A DNA stretch of 64,000 bases from AC-32 sp963765785 (GTDB lineage Bacteria; Actinomycetota; Thermoleophilia; Gaiellales; Gaiellaceae), in assembly GCA_963765785.1 (NCBI GenBank), contig CAVXXW010000001.1, forward strand, positions 124,001-188,000. Direction: 5' to 3'. Made by a program: the position numbers and the translations under genes. The notes beneath the pieces were generated by a model. It ran no database searches. It worked only from the letters and a program-made list of their open reading frames with translations, and had not been told where the DNA came from. This document shows, piece after piece, positions 26,329 through 34,276 of the stretch (positions are counted from its first letter, which is position 1; every line of letters starts with the position of its first letter).

Positions 26329-27420
26329 ATGACCTGGCTCGGACTGGTGCGCAGGAACCTGCTCAGGCGGCCCGTGCGGACGGCGCTCACCGCGGCGGGC
26401 GTCTCGCTCGGCGTCGGGCTGATCGTTGCGCTGCTGTCGATCTCGTACGGCGCGAAGCAGACGGCGGCGTCGCTGATCCACATCGGCCGCGCCGACTTCG
26501 GCGTCTTTCAGGCCGGCACCTCGGACCTGACGCAGTCGCTTCTGCCGCAGAGCCTCGCGGCGCAGGTCGCCCGCGAGCCCGGAGTCGCTGCCGTAGCGCC
26601 GATCTTCCTCTTCAGCACCAGACAGCTGCTGGTCTTCGGCTACGAGCACAGCTCGTTCCCGGCGCGGCGGATGGTCGTGGTCTCCGGCTCGCAGGCGAGC
26701 GGCGAGGAGGCGCTGGTCGGCGACGGCGCCGCCGAACGGCTTGGGCTGCACGCGGGCGGCGACCTCCGCCTCGGCAAGCGGTCGTTCCGCGTCGCGGGCG
26801 TCTTCCACACCGGTAACGCGTTCGTCGACAACGGCGCCGTCCTCCCGCTCGCAGCGGTGCAGCGGCTCGCCGGCCGGCCGCACGAGGTGACGACGCTGGG
26901 GATCACCGTCCAGGCGCGCGCCCGGCCGAAGCAGGTCGCGGCGCGGATCCAGGACGACTTCCCGAACACGCTCGCGGTGACCGAGCCGGGCCAGGCGGTC
27001 AGGATCGACACCAGCTCACGCTTGATCTTCACGACGGGCTGGATCGTCTCGCTGCTCGCGCTGATCGTCGGCGGGATCGCCGTCACCAACACGATGGCGA
27101 TGTCCGTCTTCGAACGGGTCCGCGAGATCGGGATCCTGCGCGCCGTGGGCTGGCCGGCACGGAGGATCGCCGCGCTCCTCGTCTGCGAGGCGCTGGCGAT
27201 TTGCCTGCTCGCGCTCGCGGTCGGGCTGGCCCTCGGCTACGCGGCCGCGGAGCTCTTCACCTCCAGCGGCGACGCCGCGACCCTGCTCCAGCCGGACTTC
27301 ACGGCCGGCGTCTTCGCGTGGGGCCTCGCCTTCGCGCTCGGCGTCGGCGTGATCGGAGCCGTCTACCCGACCTGGCGGGCGACGCGGCTAACGCCGATCG
27401 ACGCGCTCCGGCGCGAGTAG
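26329..27420 (+). CDS. ABC transporter permease (MacB/FtsX family)
   Basis: The protein is 363 residues: one N-terminal helix (about 18-38), an extracytoplasmic domain (about 40-225) and three C-terminal helices forming the FtsX core with RVREIGILRAVGWPARRI, the coupling segment. Such permeases often act in lipoprotein or peptide export with a LolD/MacB-type ATPase. The probable ATPase gene lies immediately downstream but on the opposite strand, overlapping this gene by 33 bases, an unusual arrangement. Confidence 0.9.
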   Translation: MTWLGLVRRNLLRRPVRTALTAAGVSLGVGLIVALLSISYGAKQTAASLIHIGRADFGVFQAGTSDLTQSLLPQSLAAQVAREPGVAAVAPIFLFSTRQLLVFGYEHSSFPARRMVVVSGSQASGEEALVGDGAAERLGLHAGGDLRLGKRSFRVAGVFHTGNAFVDNGAVLPLAAVQRLAGRPHEVTTLGITVQARARPKQVAARIQDDFPNTLAVTEPGQAVRIDTSSRLIFTTGWIVSLLALIVGGIAVTNTMAMSVFERVREIGILRAVGWPARRIAALLVCEALAICLLALAVGLALGYAAAELFTSSGDAATLLQPDFTAGVFAWGLAFALGVGVIGAVYPTWRATRLTPIDALRRE

Positions 27421-28071
27421 CCGCCCGTCGCGCAGCTCCAGCACGCGGTCGGCCCGCTCGGCGACCGTCGGGTCGTTGGTGACGAGCAGGATCGTCATCC
27501 CGTACGTGTCCCGCAGGCGCTGCAGCAGCGAGACGATCTGGTCGCCGGTCTCCGAGTCGAGCGCACCGGTCGGCTCGTCGGCCAGCAGCAGGCGCGGATC
27601 GTTCGCGAGCGCCCGCGCAATCGCGACCCGCTGGCGCTCGCCGCCCGAGAGCGTCGGCGGATACGCCCGCGCGCGAGCCGCGAGCCCGACCTCCGCGAGC
27701 AGGTCGGCCGAGCGCGCCTCTCGCTCCTGCCGGCGCAGCCCGCGTCCGAGCATCGCGACCTGGATGTTCTCGGCAGCCGTCAGCACCGGGATCAGGTTGT
27801 GGAACTGGAAGACGAAGCCGACGGTCGCGGCGCGGTACTCAGTTGCGTCGAGGCGGTCGAGCCGCTGACCGTCCACCTCGATCGTGCCGGCGTCGGCGCG
27901 GTCGAGCGCCCCGATCAGGTTGAGCAGGGTGCTCTTGCCCGAGCCGGAGGGGCCGGTGAGCGCCACCAGCTCGCCCGGCTCGACCCGGAGCGAGATCTCG
28001 TCGAGCGCCCGCAGCCTGCCGCCCTCGAATGCCTTGCCGACTCGGTCGACGACGACCTCGGCGCCGCTCAC
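27388..28071 (-). CDS. ABC transporter ATP-binding protein (LolD/MacB type)
   Basis: The protein is 227 residues with Walker A GPSGSGKST at about 40-48, Q-loop in VFQFHNL, signature LSGGERQRVAIARAL, Walker B LLLADEPTGALD and H-region TND (asparagine where histidine is usual: LLVTNDP). The loss of the switch histidine is notable, although MacB-like proteins can vary there. GTG 28071 overlaps the stop of the lipoprotein gene. Paired by context with the convergent permease. Confidence 0.92.
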   Translation of the reverse strand: MSGAEVVVDRVGKAFEGGRLRALDEISLRVEPGELVALTGPSGSGKSTLLNLIGALDRADAGTIEVDGQRLDRLDATEYRAATVGFVFQFHNLIPVLTAAENIQVAMLGRGLRRQEREARSADLLAEVGLAARARAYPPTLSGGERQRVAIARALANDPRLLLADEPTGALDSETGDQIVSLLQRLRDTYGMTILLVTNDPTVAERADRVLELRDGRLLAPERVDRR

Positions 28072-28487
28072 CGCACCGCGATCGCGTACGTCGCACTTCC
28101 TGTCCGGCCGTTGGAGGTCGCGATCGCCTGGAGCTGGAGTTGCTGGCCGCGCGCCCGCGCGGGGAACGCTGGGTTGCCCGGCACCCCGAAGGTCTCGCTC
28201 CAGACGCCGTTGGCGACGTGGTGCCGGCCGACCTGTCCCACCGGGACGCCCGCGAACAAGAACTGTAGGTGGACGTTCGCGGGAACCGGCTTGCCGGAGG
28301 CGTCGGTGACGCGCACGACGTAGTGCCAACGCTTGCCGACCAGCGGGTGGTGCGACTGGCCGACGATCACGACGTGGAGCTTCGGCGCCGCCGTCGTCGT
28401 TGCGCCCGTCTGCGTCGAAGCGGCCTTGCCGTGCCCGCCACAGCCGGCGAGCGCCGCGACCAGGACGACCGCGAGCAAGGGCCGCAT
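28068..28487 (-). CDS. Putative lipoprotein, unknown function
   Basis: The protein is 139 residues starting MRPLLAVVLVAALAGCGG, a clear lipoprotein signal with the lipobox LAGC. The mature part is a beta-rich domain reminiscent of Ig-like extracellular modules (VVRVTDASGKPVPANV). ATG 28487 lies seven bases after a TACCAT box with no ribosome site, favouring it over the upstream ATG 28511. It overlaps the ATPase gene by four bases, so it may be a partner of the exporter. Confidence 0.75.
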   Translation of the reverse strand: MRPLLAVVLVAALAGCGGHGKAASTQTGATTTAAPKLHVVIVGQSHHPLVGKRWHYVVRVTDASGKPVPANVHLQFLFAGVPVGQVGRHHVANGVWSETFGVPGNPAFPARARGQQLQLQAIATSNGRTGSATYAIAVR

Positions 28488-28514
28488 GTCAACGATGGTA
28501 GTCCGAGCCACGGC

Positions 28515-29669
28515 TCAGCGAGGCAGGTCGAAGGCGACAACCAAGCCAGCTGCCTTGATATTCATCGCCCACGCCACCCGGCGGCCTTCGACGGAGAGCC
28601 CGATCGGCGTCCCTTTCGCACGGCAAAGGAGGACCGTCTTGCCGCCGCGCACGACGTAGATGCTCGTGCCGACGCGGAAGACGGTCCCGCCTGGTCCCAC
28701 GCCGAGGTCCGTGGCGGCCTTCGCGACCGGGATCGTGGAAAGGAGCGCGCCGTTCGCGCCGTAGCGCTCGATCGACTGCGAGCCGTCGTGCCGCCGGACG
28801 AGCGCCACGAGCCACGGCCACGCGAGCGCGATCTGACGCACGGTCCCCTGCGGAAAGACGCGGTAGACGAGCGCGCCGGCGACCGTGTGTACCTCGACGG
28901 GCCCGTCCTCGGCAGGCCGCGGATACGGCCAGCCGAGCTGACTCGAGACGACGGCCGGCGACGGAAGGACGGCGATCCGCCCCAGCGAAACCGCCACCTG
29001 CCTCGCCTGCACCTGCGAGCCCTCGTCCGAGTACATCGGCGCCGCACCCGGAATCCCGGCGATCGGCGCCGGAACGGCGCCGGCCTTCGAGGTCACCCGG
29101 ACCACGCCGCCGCCAACGATCTGCCGGTCGTAGCTCGTCGCCTCGCAAGGGTCGGGCCCTGGCGGGCTGTAGATCGTCCAGGCCCAAACCAACGTCGGGC
29201 CGTCACCAGCGGCACCGGCAAAGTAGCCGTCGGCGCCGCACTCGTTGTTCTGGGACGTCTCGAGCAGGAACGTCGGCGGGACGTACCGGCGGCCCGACTC
29301 CTGTGCGACGGTCGCCGTCTTGACGTCAACATACATCCGCGTGCCGAACCAGGACTTGGTCCAGAGCACACGGTCGCCGGCGACGGCGAGCGTCGGCGGC
29401 TTGAGCCAGAGCCGGTAGCCGCCGGCGTCGCCCATGACGACCGTCTTGCCAGTCGTCAGGTTCTTCGCCCGGACGCGGTAACGATCCACCTCCGATGCCG
29501 CCCACGCCACCGTGTTGGCGTCCTGCGCGAAGGCGCGGATCCCGCCGAACGTCCGAACGAGCGTACGCGGCTGCAGCTGGGCGACCGGGCGTGCGGCAGC
29601 CGGAGCCAAGAGCACACCGAAGATTCCCAGCGCCGTCGCTAATAATGCGAGTTTGCAGGGACTTCTCAT
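28515..29669 (-). CDS. Secreted protein, beta-propeller-like, unknown function
   Basis: The protein is 384 residues with a signal peptide (residues 1-28). Repeated short strands such as GGIRAFAQDANTVAWA, LAVAGDRVLWTKS and GRIAVLPSP suggest a WD/YVTN-like propeller seen in secreted thermoleophilic actinobacterial proteins; no catalytic residues are recognised. ATG 29669 is preferred over 29705 because the signal peptide then starts at residue 1 and a GACACT box lies six bases upstream. Confidence 0.7.
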   Translation of the reverse strand: MRSPCKLALLATALGIFGVLLAPAAARPVAQLQPRTLVRTFGGIRAFAQDANTVAWAASEVDRYRVRAKNLTTGKTVVMGDAGGYRLWLKPPTLAVAGDRVLWTKSWFGTRMYVDVKTATVAQESGRRYVPPTFLLETSQNNECGADGYFAGAAGDGPTLVWAWTIYSPPGPDPCEATSYDRQIVGGGVVRVTSKAGAVPAPIAGIPGAAPMYSDEGSQVQARQVAVSLGRIAVLPSPAVVSSQLGWPYPRPAEDGPVEVHTVAGALVYRVFPQGTVRQIALAWPWLVALVRRHDGSQSIERYGANGALLSTIPVAKAATDLGVGPGGTVFRVGTSIYVVRGGKTVLLCRAKGTPIGLSVEGRRVAWAMNIKAAGLVVAFDLPR

Positions 29670-29735
29670 GCCTTGAGTGTCGCGTCGGCGTGCCACCCGG
29701 GACATCGGTGGAATCGCGGATCCCGCCTGCTCGAA

Positions 29736-30398
29736 CTACCGAGGGACGTCGGGCACCCCGTCCCGGTGGGGCTCGAGGCGCTGCTCGAGGCCACGCAAGA
29801 GCAGCTCGAGCCCCGAGTCGAGGATCTCGTCCCAGGTGAGCGTCGCCGCGTGCGGCGCCGTCTCGGCAAAGCGCGGGAACCGCTCGCGGTCGAGCGTTTT
29901 CGCGCTCTGCCGCCACGCCGACCGCAGGTCCTCGTCGGTCCAGGAGCTGCGGCCGAGGAGCGCAGCGTCGATCAGGACGATCAGGCTCTGGTACGCGAGC
30001 GCCGCGCCGCGCTCGTCGAAGCCGGCATCGCGCAGAGCTGCGAGCAGCTCCTCGGTCAGCAGCCGCACAGCGTCCGTGCGCAGGCCGGTGCGGTAGACGA
30101 GCGGGAACGCTCGCGGATGCGCCGCCTGGAGCCCTGCCCAGGCGTAGGTACTGCGGCGGATGCGCTCCTGCCACGCGTGCTTCGGGTCGAAGCCCACGTC
30201 GAGCTCTTCGAGGATCCGCTCCGCCGCCGCGTCGAGCAGGTCGCTCTTGCTGCGGAAGTAGGTGTAGAGCGCCATCCCCTCGACGCCGAGACGCCGGCCG
30301 AGGCCACGCATCGTGAGCGCGTCAAGGCCGTCCGCCTCGATCGACTCGAGCGCCTCGTCGACGATGCGCTGCTCGCTGATCCTTCGCTGTCTCGCCAT
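29736..30398 (-). CDS. TetR/AcrR-family transcriptional regulator
   Basis: The protein is 220 residues. The N-terminal helix-turn-helix is classical: IVDEALESIEADGLDALTMRGLGRRLGVEGMALYTYFRSKSDLL. The C-terminal ligand domain is the TetR_C type. The start codon directly abuts a perfect 17-base palindrome (30399-30415) between it and the divergent secreted propeller gene, so it very likely represses itself and that gene. The inducer is unknown. Confidence 0.93.
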   Translation of the reverse strand: MARQRRISEQRIVDEALESIEADGLDALTMRGLGRRLGVEGMALYTYFRSKSDLLDAAAERILEELDVGFDPKHAWQERIRRSTYAWAGLQAAHPRAFPLVYRTGLRTDAVRLLTEELLAALRDAGFDERGAALAYQSLIVLIDAALLGRSSWTDEDLRSAWRQSAKTLDRERFPRFAETAPHAATLTWDEILDSGLELLLRGLEQRLEPHRDGVPDVPR

Positions 30399-30415
30399 TC
30401 TTTACACCGTAAAGA
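30399..30415. promoter_or_regulatory. TetR operator, perfect palindrome
   Basis: TCTTTAC and GTAAAGA are separated by ACC, a 7-3-7 inverted repeat of the kind bound by TetR dimers. It touches the regulator's ATG and lies upstream of the -10 box (TAGCCT, 30424-30429) of the divergent gene at 30436, so binding would cover both promoters. Confidence 0.85.
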
Positions 30416-30435
30416 TAGGCTGCTAGCCTGACGGC

Positions 30436-31536
30436 GTGCTCGCCCTCACGCTCGTGACGCTGGTACTCGCCGCCCCGGCCCCGCGCGTCTCGGCGGCGCC
30501 GGTGCAGGACTCGCCGGTCGTCGTCCACGTCAGCCCGCACCGCGAGGTGCGGGGGATCGTGTGCGCCGTGGACGCCCAGCGGCCGCGCGCGTGCGGGCTG
30601 ACGCTGCGCGTGAAGCTCGCGCCGGGTCGTCACGTCGTTTCGGCCTGGACGATCGCCGGCGGCGGCCGAAGCGCGAAGGCACGCATCGCGGTCGTCGTCC
30701 CGCGACGGGCGCCGGCTCCTGTGTCCGTGGGCGGACAGCCGGTGGGAATCGCGGCGCTCGGCTCGACGCTCTGGGTCTCGGGCGGCTCGAGCGGCGAGGT
30801 CGTGAGCGTCGAGACCGGCAGGCAGCACGTCGACGCGCGCATCCCGGTCGGCGGCCAGCTCGGCGGGATGGCGGCGAGCGCGTCCGGGGTCTGGGTCTCC
30901 GTCTTCGACGGAGGCGAGCTGGTTCGCATCGACCCGTCGACGAAGACCGTCCTCGCCCGGATTTCTGTCGGTGGGCAACCGACGTCCATCGCCGTCGATC
31001 CTGGCGGGCAGATCTGGGTCGGGAACCTCGATGGCACCGTTAAGCGCATCGACCCGGCAACCGACCAGGTAACCGCGACCGTCGCCCTGCCGTCGGGCGC
31101 ATCCACCCTCCTCTCGCGCGGGAACCTGATCTGGATCGGGCTGCAGGACGGCTCGCTCGTCTCGCTCGACCCTGCGACCGGCGGGCTGTCGGGCACGACG
31201 GTCCGCGTCGCGTCGGACGTCGACGCGCTCGTCGACACCCCGAGCGGCCTCTGGGCGACGACCTTCGACGGAATCGCGGCCCGGATCGATCCGACGGTGC
31301 GCACGGTGACGCGGCGGGTGCGGCTCCCGGGCCGTGGCAGCGGTATCGCCTTCGCCGCCGGCCGCGTCTGGGCGAGCGCCTACGACCGCAGGCTCGTGGT
31401 CGCGCTCGACCCGTCAACCGGGGCCTACGCCGCCGCCGTCCACACGGCCGCGCGCCCGCGCGAGTCGCTCGTGCTCGGCTCGACCCTCTGGGTCGTGGAT
31501 CAGGGCTCCGGTGCGCTGACCCCGGTCGCGCCGTAG
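30436..31536 (+). CDS. Secreted beta-propeller protein (YVTN/NHL type)
   Basis: The protein is 366 residues with a signal peptide ending near VSAAP (residue 21), a small Ig-like part (about 25-95) and a propeller of repeats such as VGGQPVGIAALGSTLWVS, VGGQLGGMAASASGVWVS and VGGQPTSIAVDPGGQIWVG. These resemble virginiamycin-B-lyase/YVTN propellers; catalytic residues are not evident. GTG 30436 follows TAGCCT by six bases, so it is probably leaderless. It is the likely target of the divergent TetR regulator. Confidence 0.8.
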   Translation: MLALTLVTLVLAAPAPRVSAAPVQDSPVVVHVSPHREVRGIVCAVDAQRPRACGLTLRVKLAPGRHVVSAWTIAGGGRSAKARIAVVVPRRAPAPVSVGGQPVGIAALGSTLWVSGGSSGEVVSVETGRQHVDARIPVGGQLGGMAASASGVWVSVFDGGELVRIDPSTKTVLARISVGGQPTSIAVDPGGQIWVGNLDGTVKRIDPATDQVTATVALPSGASTLLSRGNLIWIGLQDGSLVSLDPATGGLSGTTVRVASDVDALVDTPSGLWATTFDGIAARIDPTVRTVTRRVRLPGRGSGIAFAAGRVWASAYDRRLVVALDPSTGAYAAAVHTAARPRESLVLGSTLWVVDQGSGALTPVAP

Positions 31537-31555
31537 GCCTCGTTCTAGTTCCGGC

Positions 31556-32341
31556 TCACCGCAGAGCGGCGAAGAGGCGCTCGCAGACCTCCGGCGCCGC
31601 GGCGGCAACGACCCGGGAGCGGCCCTCGAGGTCGAGCGGCGCGGCGCCGAACGGCGCCGCCTCCGGAAGCTCGATCGCCAGACCCTGCTCGCGAACGAGC
31701 AGCTGCGCGGCGGCGATGTCGACGGCGCGCGCGGCCTTGAGTGAGCAGACGGCGTCCACGCGCCCGGCGGCCAGGTGGCACAGCGAGAGCGCGAGCGACC
31801 CCATCACGCGCAGGCGGTAGGCGAGCCCGACCATCGCAGCCGCCTTCTCGGCGATGCTCGAGGTAAGCGTCGCCTCGAACGAGAGGATCTCGATCTCCTC
31901 CTTCGGCCGCGTCCCGTCGAGCGACGCCCCGTTCAGCCGCACGCCGCCGCCCCGCTCGACGACCCACTCCTCGTCGCTGCCGAAGTCGTAGACGTAGCCG
32001 AAGACGACGTCGTCCATCGTCTCGCCGTCGGCGACCGCGATCGACACGGAGAAGAACGGGATCCCGCGCTTCGCGTTCAGCGAGCCGTCGATCGGGTCGA
32101 CCACGATCCTGGTCGGGCCGTCCCCGAGGATGCCGACCTCTTCCGACACGATCGTGGTGCCCTCGATCGGCTCCAGCCGCGCGAGGATCGCGCTCTCGGC
32201 CGCGGCGTCCACGGCCGTCGTCTCGTCGCCGCCTTCGCCGGCCCCCACGACGGGCTCGCGCTCGGCCCGCGTGGGCAGCTCGACGAGCACGCCGCGGACG
32301 TCCTCGACCGCGCTGCGGCAGACGGCGAGCCAGTCCGTCAT
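31556..32341 (-). CDS. Inositol-monophosphatase-family phosphatase
   Basis: The protein is 261 residues. Metal-site motifs of the FIG superfamily are seen: GDETTAVDAAAE, IVSEEVG and VVDPIDGSLNAKRGIPFFS (DPIDGS is the usual DPIDGT/S), then AVDIAAAQLLVREQG. It may hydrolyse inositol phosphate, fructose-1,6-bisphosphate or a related sugar phosphate; sequence does not decide. ATG 32341 overlaps the DUF1015 stop (ATGA); the open frame upstream of it is antisense shadow. Confidence 0.88.
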   Translation of the reverse strand: MTDWLAVCRSAVEDVRGVLVELPTRAEREPVVGAGEGGDETTAVDAAAESAILARLEPIEGTTIVSEEVGILGDGPTRIVVDPIDGSLNAKRGIPFFSVSIAVADGETMDDVVFGYVYDFGSDEEWVVERGGGVRLNGASLDGTRPKEEIEILSFEATLTSSIAEKAAAMVGLAYRLRVMGSLALSLCHLAAGRVDAVCSLKAARAVDIAAAQLLVREQGLAIELPEAAPFGAAPLDLEGRSRVVAAAAPEVCERLFAALR

Positions 32342-33399
32342 GCCAGCGGAAGGAACAGCAACCCGCTGACGAGCTTCGGGTAGAAGTAGGTGCTCTTCTG
32401 CGGCATCGTCTCGCCGCGCTGCGCGACTGCGAAGACGTCCTCGATCCTGGTCGGCCGCATCAGCACCGCGACCTCCGCCGCGCCTTCGTCCACTGCGCGG
32501 ACAGCCGCGTCCCAGTCGGGCGTGTAGCTGATCCCTTCGTGGCCGAGCCGGTCGACGAGCTGCACGTCCAGCTCGTTCCCGTCGGCGCTCAGCTCGAAGC
32601 CGCCGGCGCGGTAGAGGAGCGCTGCCGCGCGGTCGGACGGGACGCTCTCGAGCGCGGCTCGCGCCGCGCCGGGGTCGGCGAGACGATCTCCCGTAGGCAA
32701 CCGCTCCGCGGGCTCGCGCTCGAAGAGGCGGTGGGTCGGGAAGATCATCAGTCCGGGGTCGTGGAGGCTGACGAGCACCGCGAGTACGACTGTTCCCTCG
32801 CCGTAGGCGAGCGACGTCTCGTAGCGGTGGTGGCCGTCGGCGATCAGCAGCTGGCGGTCGACGAACGCGTCCTCGATCCCATCGGGCGCGACGCGCCAGA
32901 GCCGCGCGCCCTCGACCTCGAGATCGGGCTCGCGTTCGGGCCTGCGCGCGGGCGGCGGGCCTTCGTAGAGGAAGAAGAGCGGCTCGAGCTGGGCCTGCAC
33001 TTCGCGGAGCAGCCGGAGTCGGCCCTCCTTGGGCCCGCGGTGCGTGCGCTCGTGCGGGAGCACGACGCGCCGCTCGTACGGCTCCGCCGTCAGGGCGGCC
33101 ACGAGCCCTTCGCGCGTGCGCGCGACGCCGTCGGGGCCGACGTAGTCCTGGGAGAGCCACCAAAAGCCGGGCCCCGGCTCGTCGGCGAGCGTGCCGTCCT
33201 CGCGCCAGTCGCGCCAAGTGCGACCGGCCTCCGCCTCGTCGTCGGGCAGGGTCAGGTGCACGACGTTGTGCGCGTTCCGGGCCGCGAGCTCCGCGCGCTC
33301 GGCCGGAGAGATGACGTCGTAGGGCGGCGCGACGAGCGCCTCGAGCGGGCCGGCGCTGTCGCCGTACCGAACGGCGCGAAACGGCTTCACCTCGGCCAC
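32338..33399 (-). CDS. DUF1015 family protein
   Basis: The protein is 353 residues with DUF1015 hallmarks: PPYDVISPAERAELAARN near the start, RTREGLVAAL and the strongly conserved IADGHHRYETSLAY. The family is predicted to be cytoplasmic and enzyme-like (sometimes linked to SpoOJ-type or serine-phosphate functions) but is uncharacterised. GTG 33399 is eight bases after a TACGCT box (minus strand). It is co-directional and overlapping with the phosphatase gene. Confidence 0.87.
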   Translation of the reverse strand: MAEVKPFRAVRYGDSAGPLEALVAPPYDVISPAERAELAARNAHNVVHLTLPDDEAEAGRTWRDWREDGTLADEPGPGFWWLSQDYVGPDGVARTREGLVAALTAEPYERRVVLPHERTHRGPKEGRLRLLREVQAQLEPLFFLYEGPPPARRPEREPDLEVEGARLWRVAPDGIEDAFVDRQLLIADGHHRYETSLAYGEGTVVLAVLVSLHDPGLMIFPTHRLFEREPAERLPTGDRLADPGAARAALESVPSDRAAALLYRAGGFELSADGNELDVQLVDRLGHEGISYTPDWDAAVRAVDEGAAEVAVLMRPTRIEDVFAVAQRGETMPQKSTYFYPKLVSGLLFLPLA

Positions 33400-33407
33400 G
33401 GGAGCCG

Positions 33408-33436
33408 AGCGTACCAGCCGTGCTCGGGCCTAGACT
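33408..33436. promoter_or_regulatory. Divergent -10 boxes for 33399 and 33443
   Basis: On the minus strand TACGCT (33413-33408) lies eight bases before GTG 33399. On the plus strand TAGACT (33431-33436) lies six bases before GTG 33443. Neither gene has a ribosome site, so both messages are likely leaderless. No good -35 boxes are visible. Confidence 0.5.
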
Positions 33437-33442
33437 CGCGGC

Positions 33443-34270
33443 GTGAGCGCGATTGCATCACTGGCCGAAGACCGGGTCGTGGAGGGCGTCTATGCGGTCG
33501 CCAAGAAGATGCGGCGGCGGACGCGTGGCGGCTCGCCGTACCTCGCGCTCGAGCTCGTCGACCCGAGCGGCCGGATCGAAGCGCGCGTCTGGTCGGACGT
33601 CGAGTTGCTCGACTCGCGTTTCAGCGAGGGCGACGCCGTGCGCGTGCTCGGCCGGGTCGAGAAGTTCCGCGACCGGCTGCAGCTCGAGGTGCGCTCGCTA
33701 GAGGCGGCGGCGGAGGCCGATCCTGCCTCGCTCGCGCCGGCTCTGCGACGGGACGTGGCCGAGGTGGACGGCTTCTTGGAGTTCCTGGCCGCGGAGATCG
33801 CGCATCCCGGGCTCCGAGCAACGGTGGGCCGGTTCGTAGCGGACGAGCCGCTGCGAGCCGCGCTGCGAGGACTGCCGGCGGCGGAGACGCATCACGCCTA
33901 CGCGGGCGGGCTGCTAGAGCACACAGTCGGCGTGGCGACGCTGTGCCGCGAGGCCTCGCAGCTGCACCCGCGCCTGCGCGCCGACCTCGTCCTGGCGGCC
34001 GCGCTGCTGCACGACGTCGGCCGGACGAAGGAGCTGGAGCGTGGGCCGACGTTCCGCGTGACCGAGGAGGGACGGCTGCTCGGGCACGTCCACCTCGGGC
34101 TGCGACTGGTCGAGGAGCGGGCGGAGGCGCTAGACGTGGATGTCCGCGCGGAGCTCTTGCACGCGATCGCTGTCCACCATGACGCCCGCGGTGCCCGAAC
34201 CGCCGAGGCCTCGGTGCTGTACCACGCGAACCAGCTCGACGCAGCGGCCGCGACTCGGCCGGTCGACTAA
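33443..34270 (+). CDS. OB-fold plus HD-domain 3'-5' exoribonuclease, YhaM-like
   Basis: The protein is 275 residues. An N-terminal OB-fold (about 10-95, with YLALELVDPSGRIEARVW) precedes an HD phosphohydrolase domain with HHAYAGGLLEHTVGV and AAALLHDVGR, the metal-binding histidines and aspartate. This order matches the YhaM/CbfI exoribonucleases that trim RNA. GTG 33443 follows TAGACT closely and has no ribosome site. Confidence 0.87.
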   Translation: MSAIASLAEDRVVEGVYAVAKKMRRRTRGGSPYLALELVDPSGRIEARVWSDVELLDSRFSEGDAVRVLGRVEKFRDRLQLEVRSLEAAAEADPASLAPALRRDVAEVDGFLEFLAAEIAHPGLRATVGRFVADEPLRAALRGLPAAETHHAYAGGLLEHTVGVATLCREASQLHPRLRADLVLAAALLHDVGRTKELERGPTFRVTEEGRLLGHVHLGLRLVEERAEALDVDVRAELLHAIAVHHDARGARTAEASVLYHANQLDAAAATRPVD

Positions 34271-34276
34271 CCCGTA

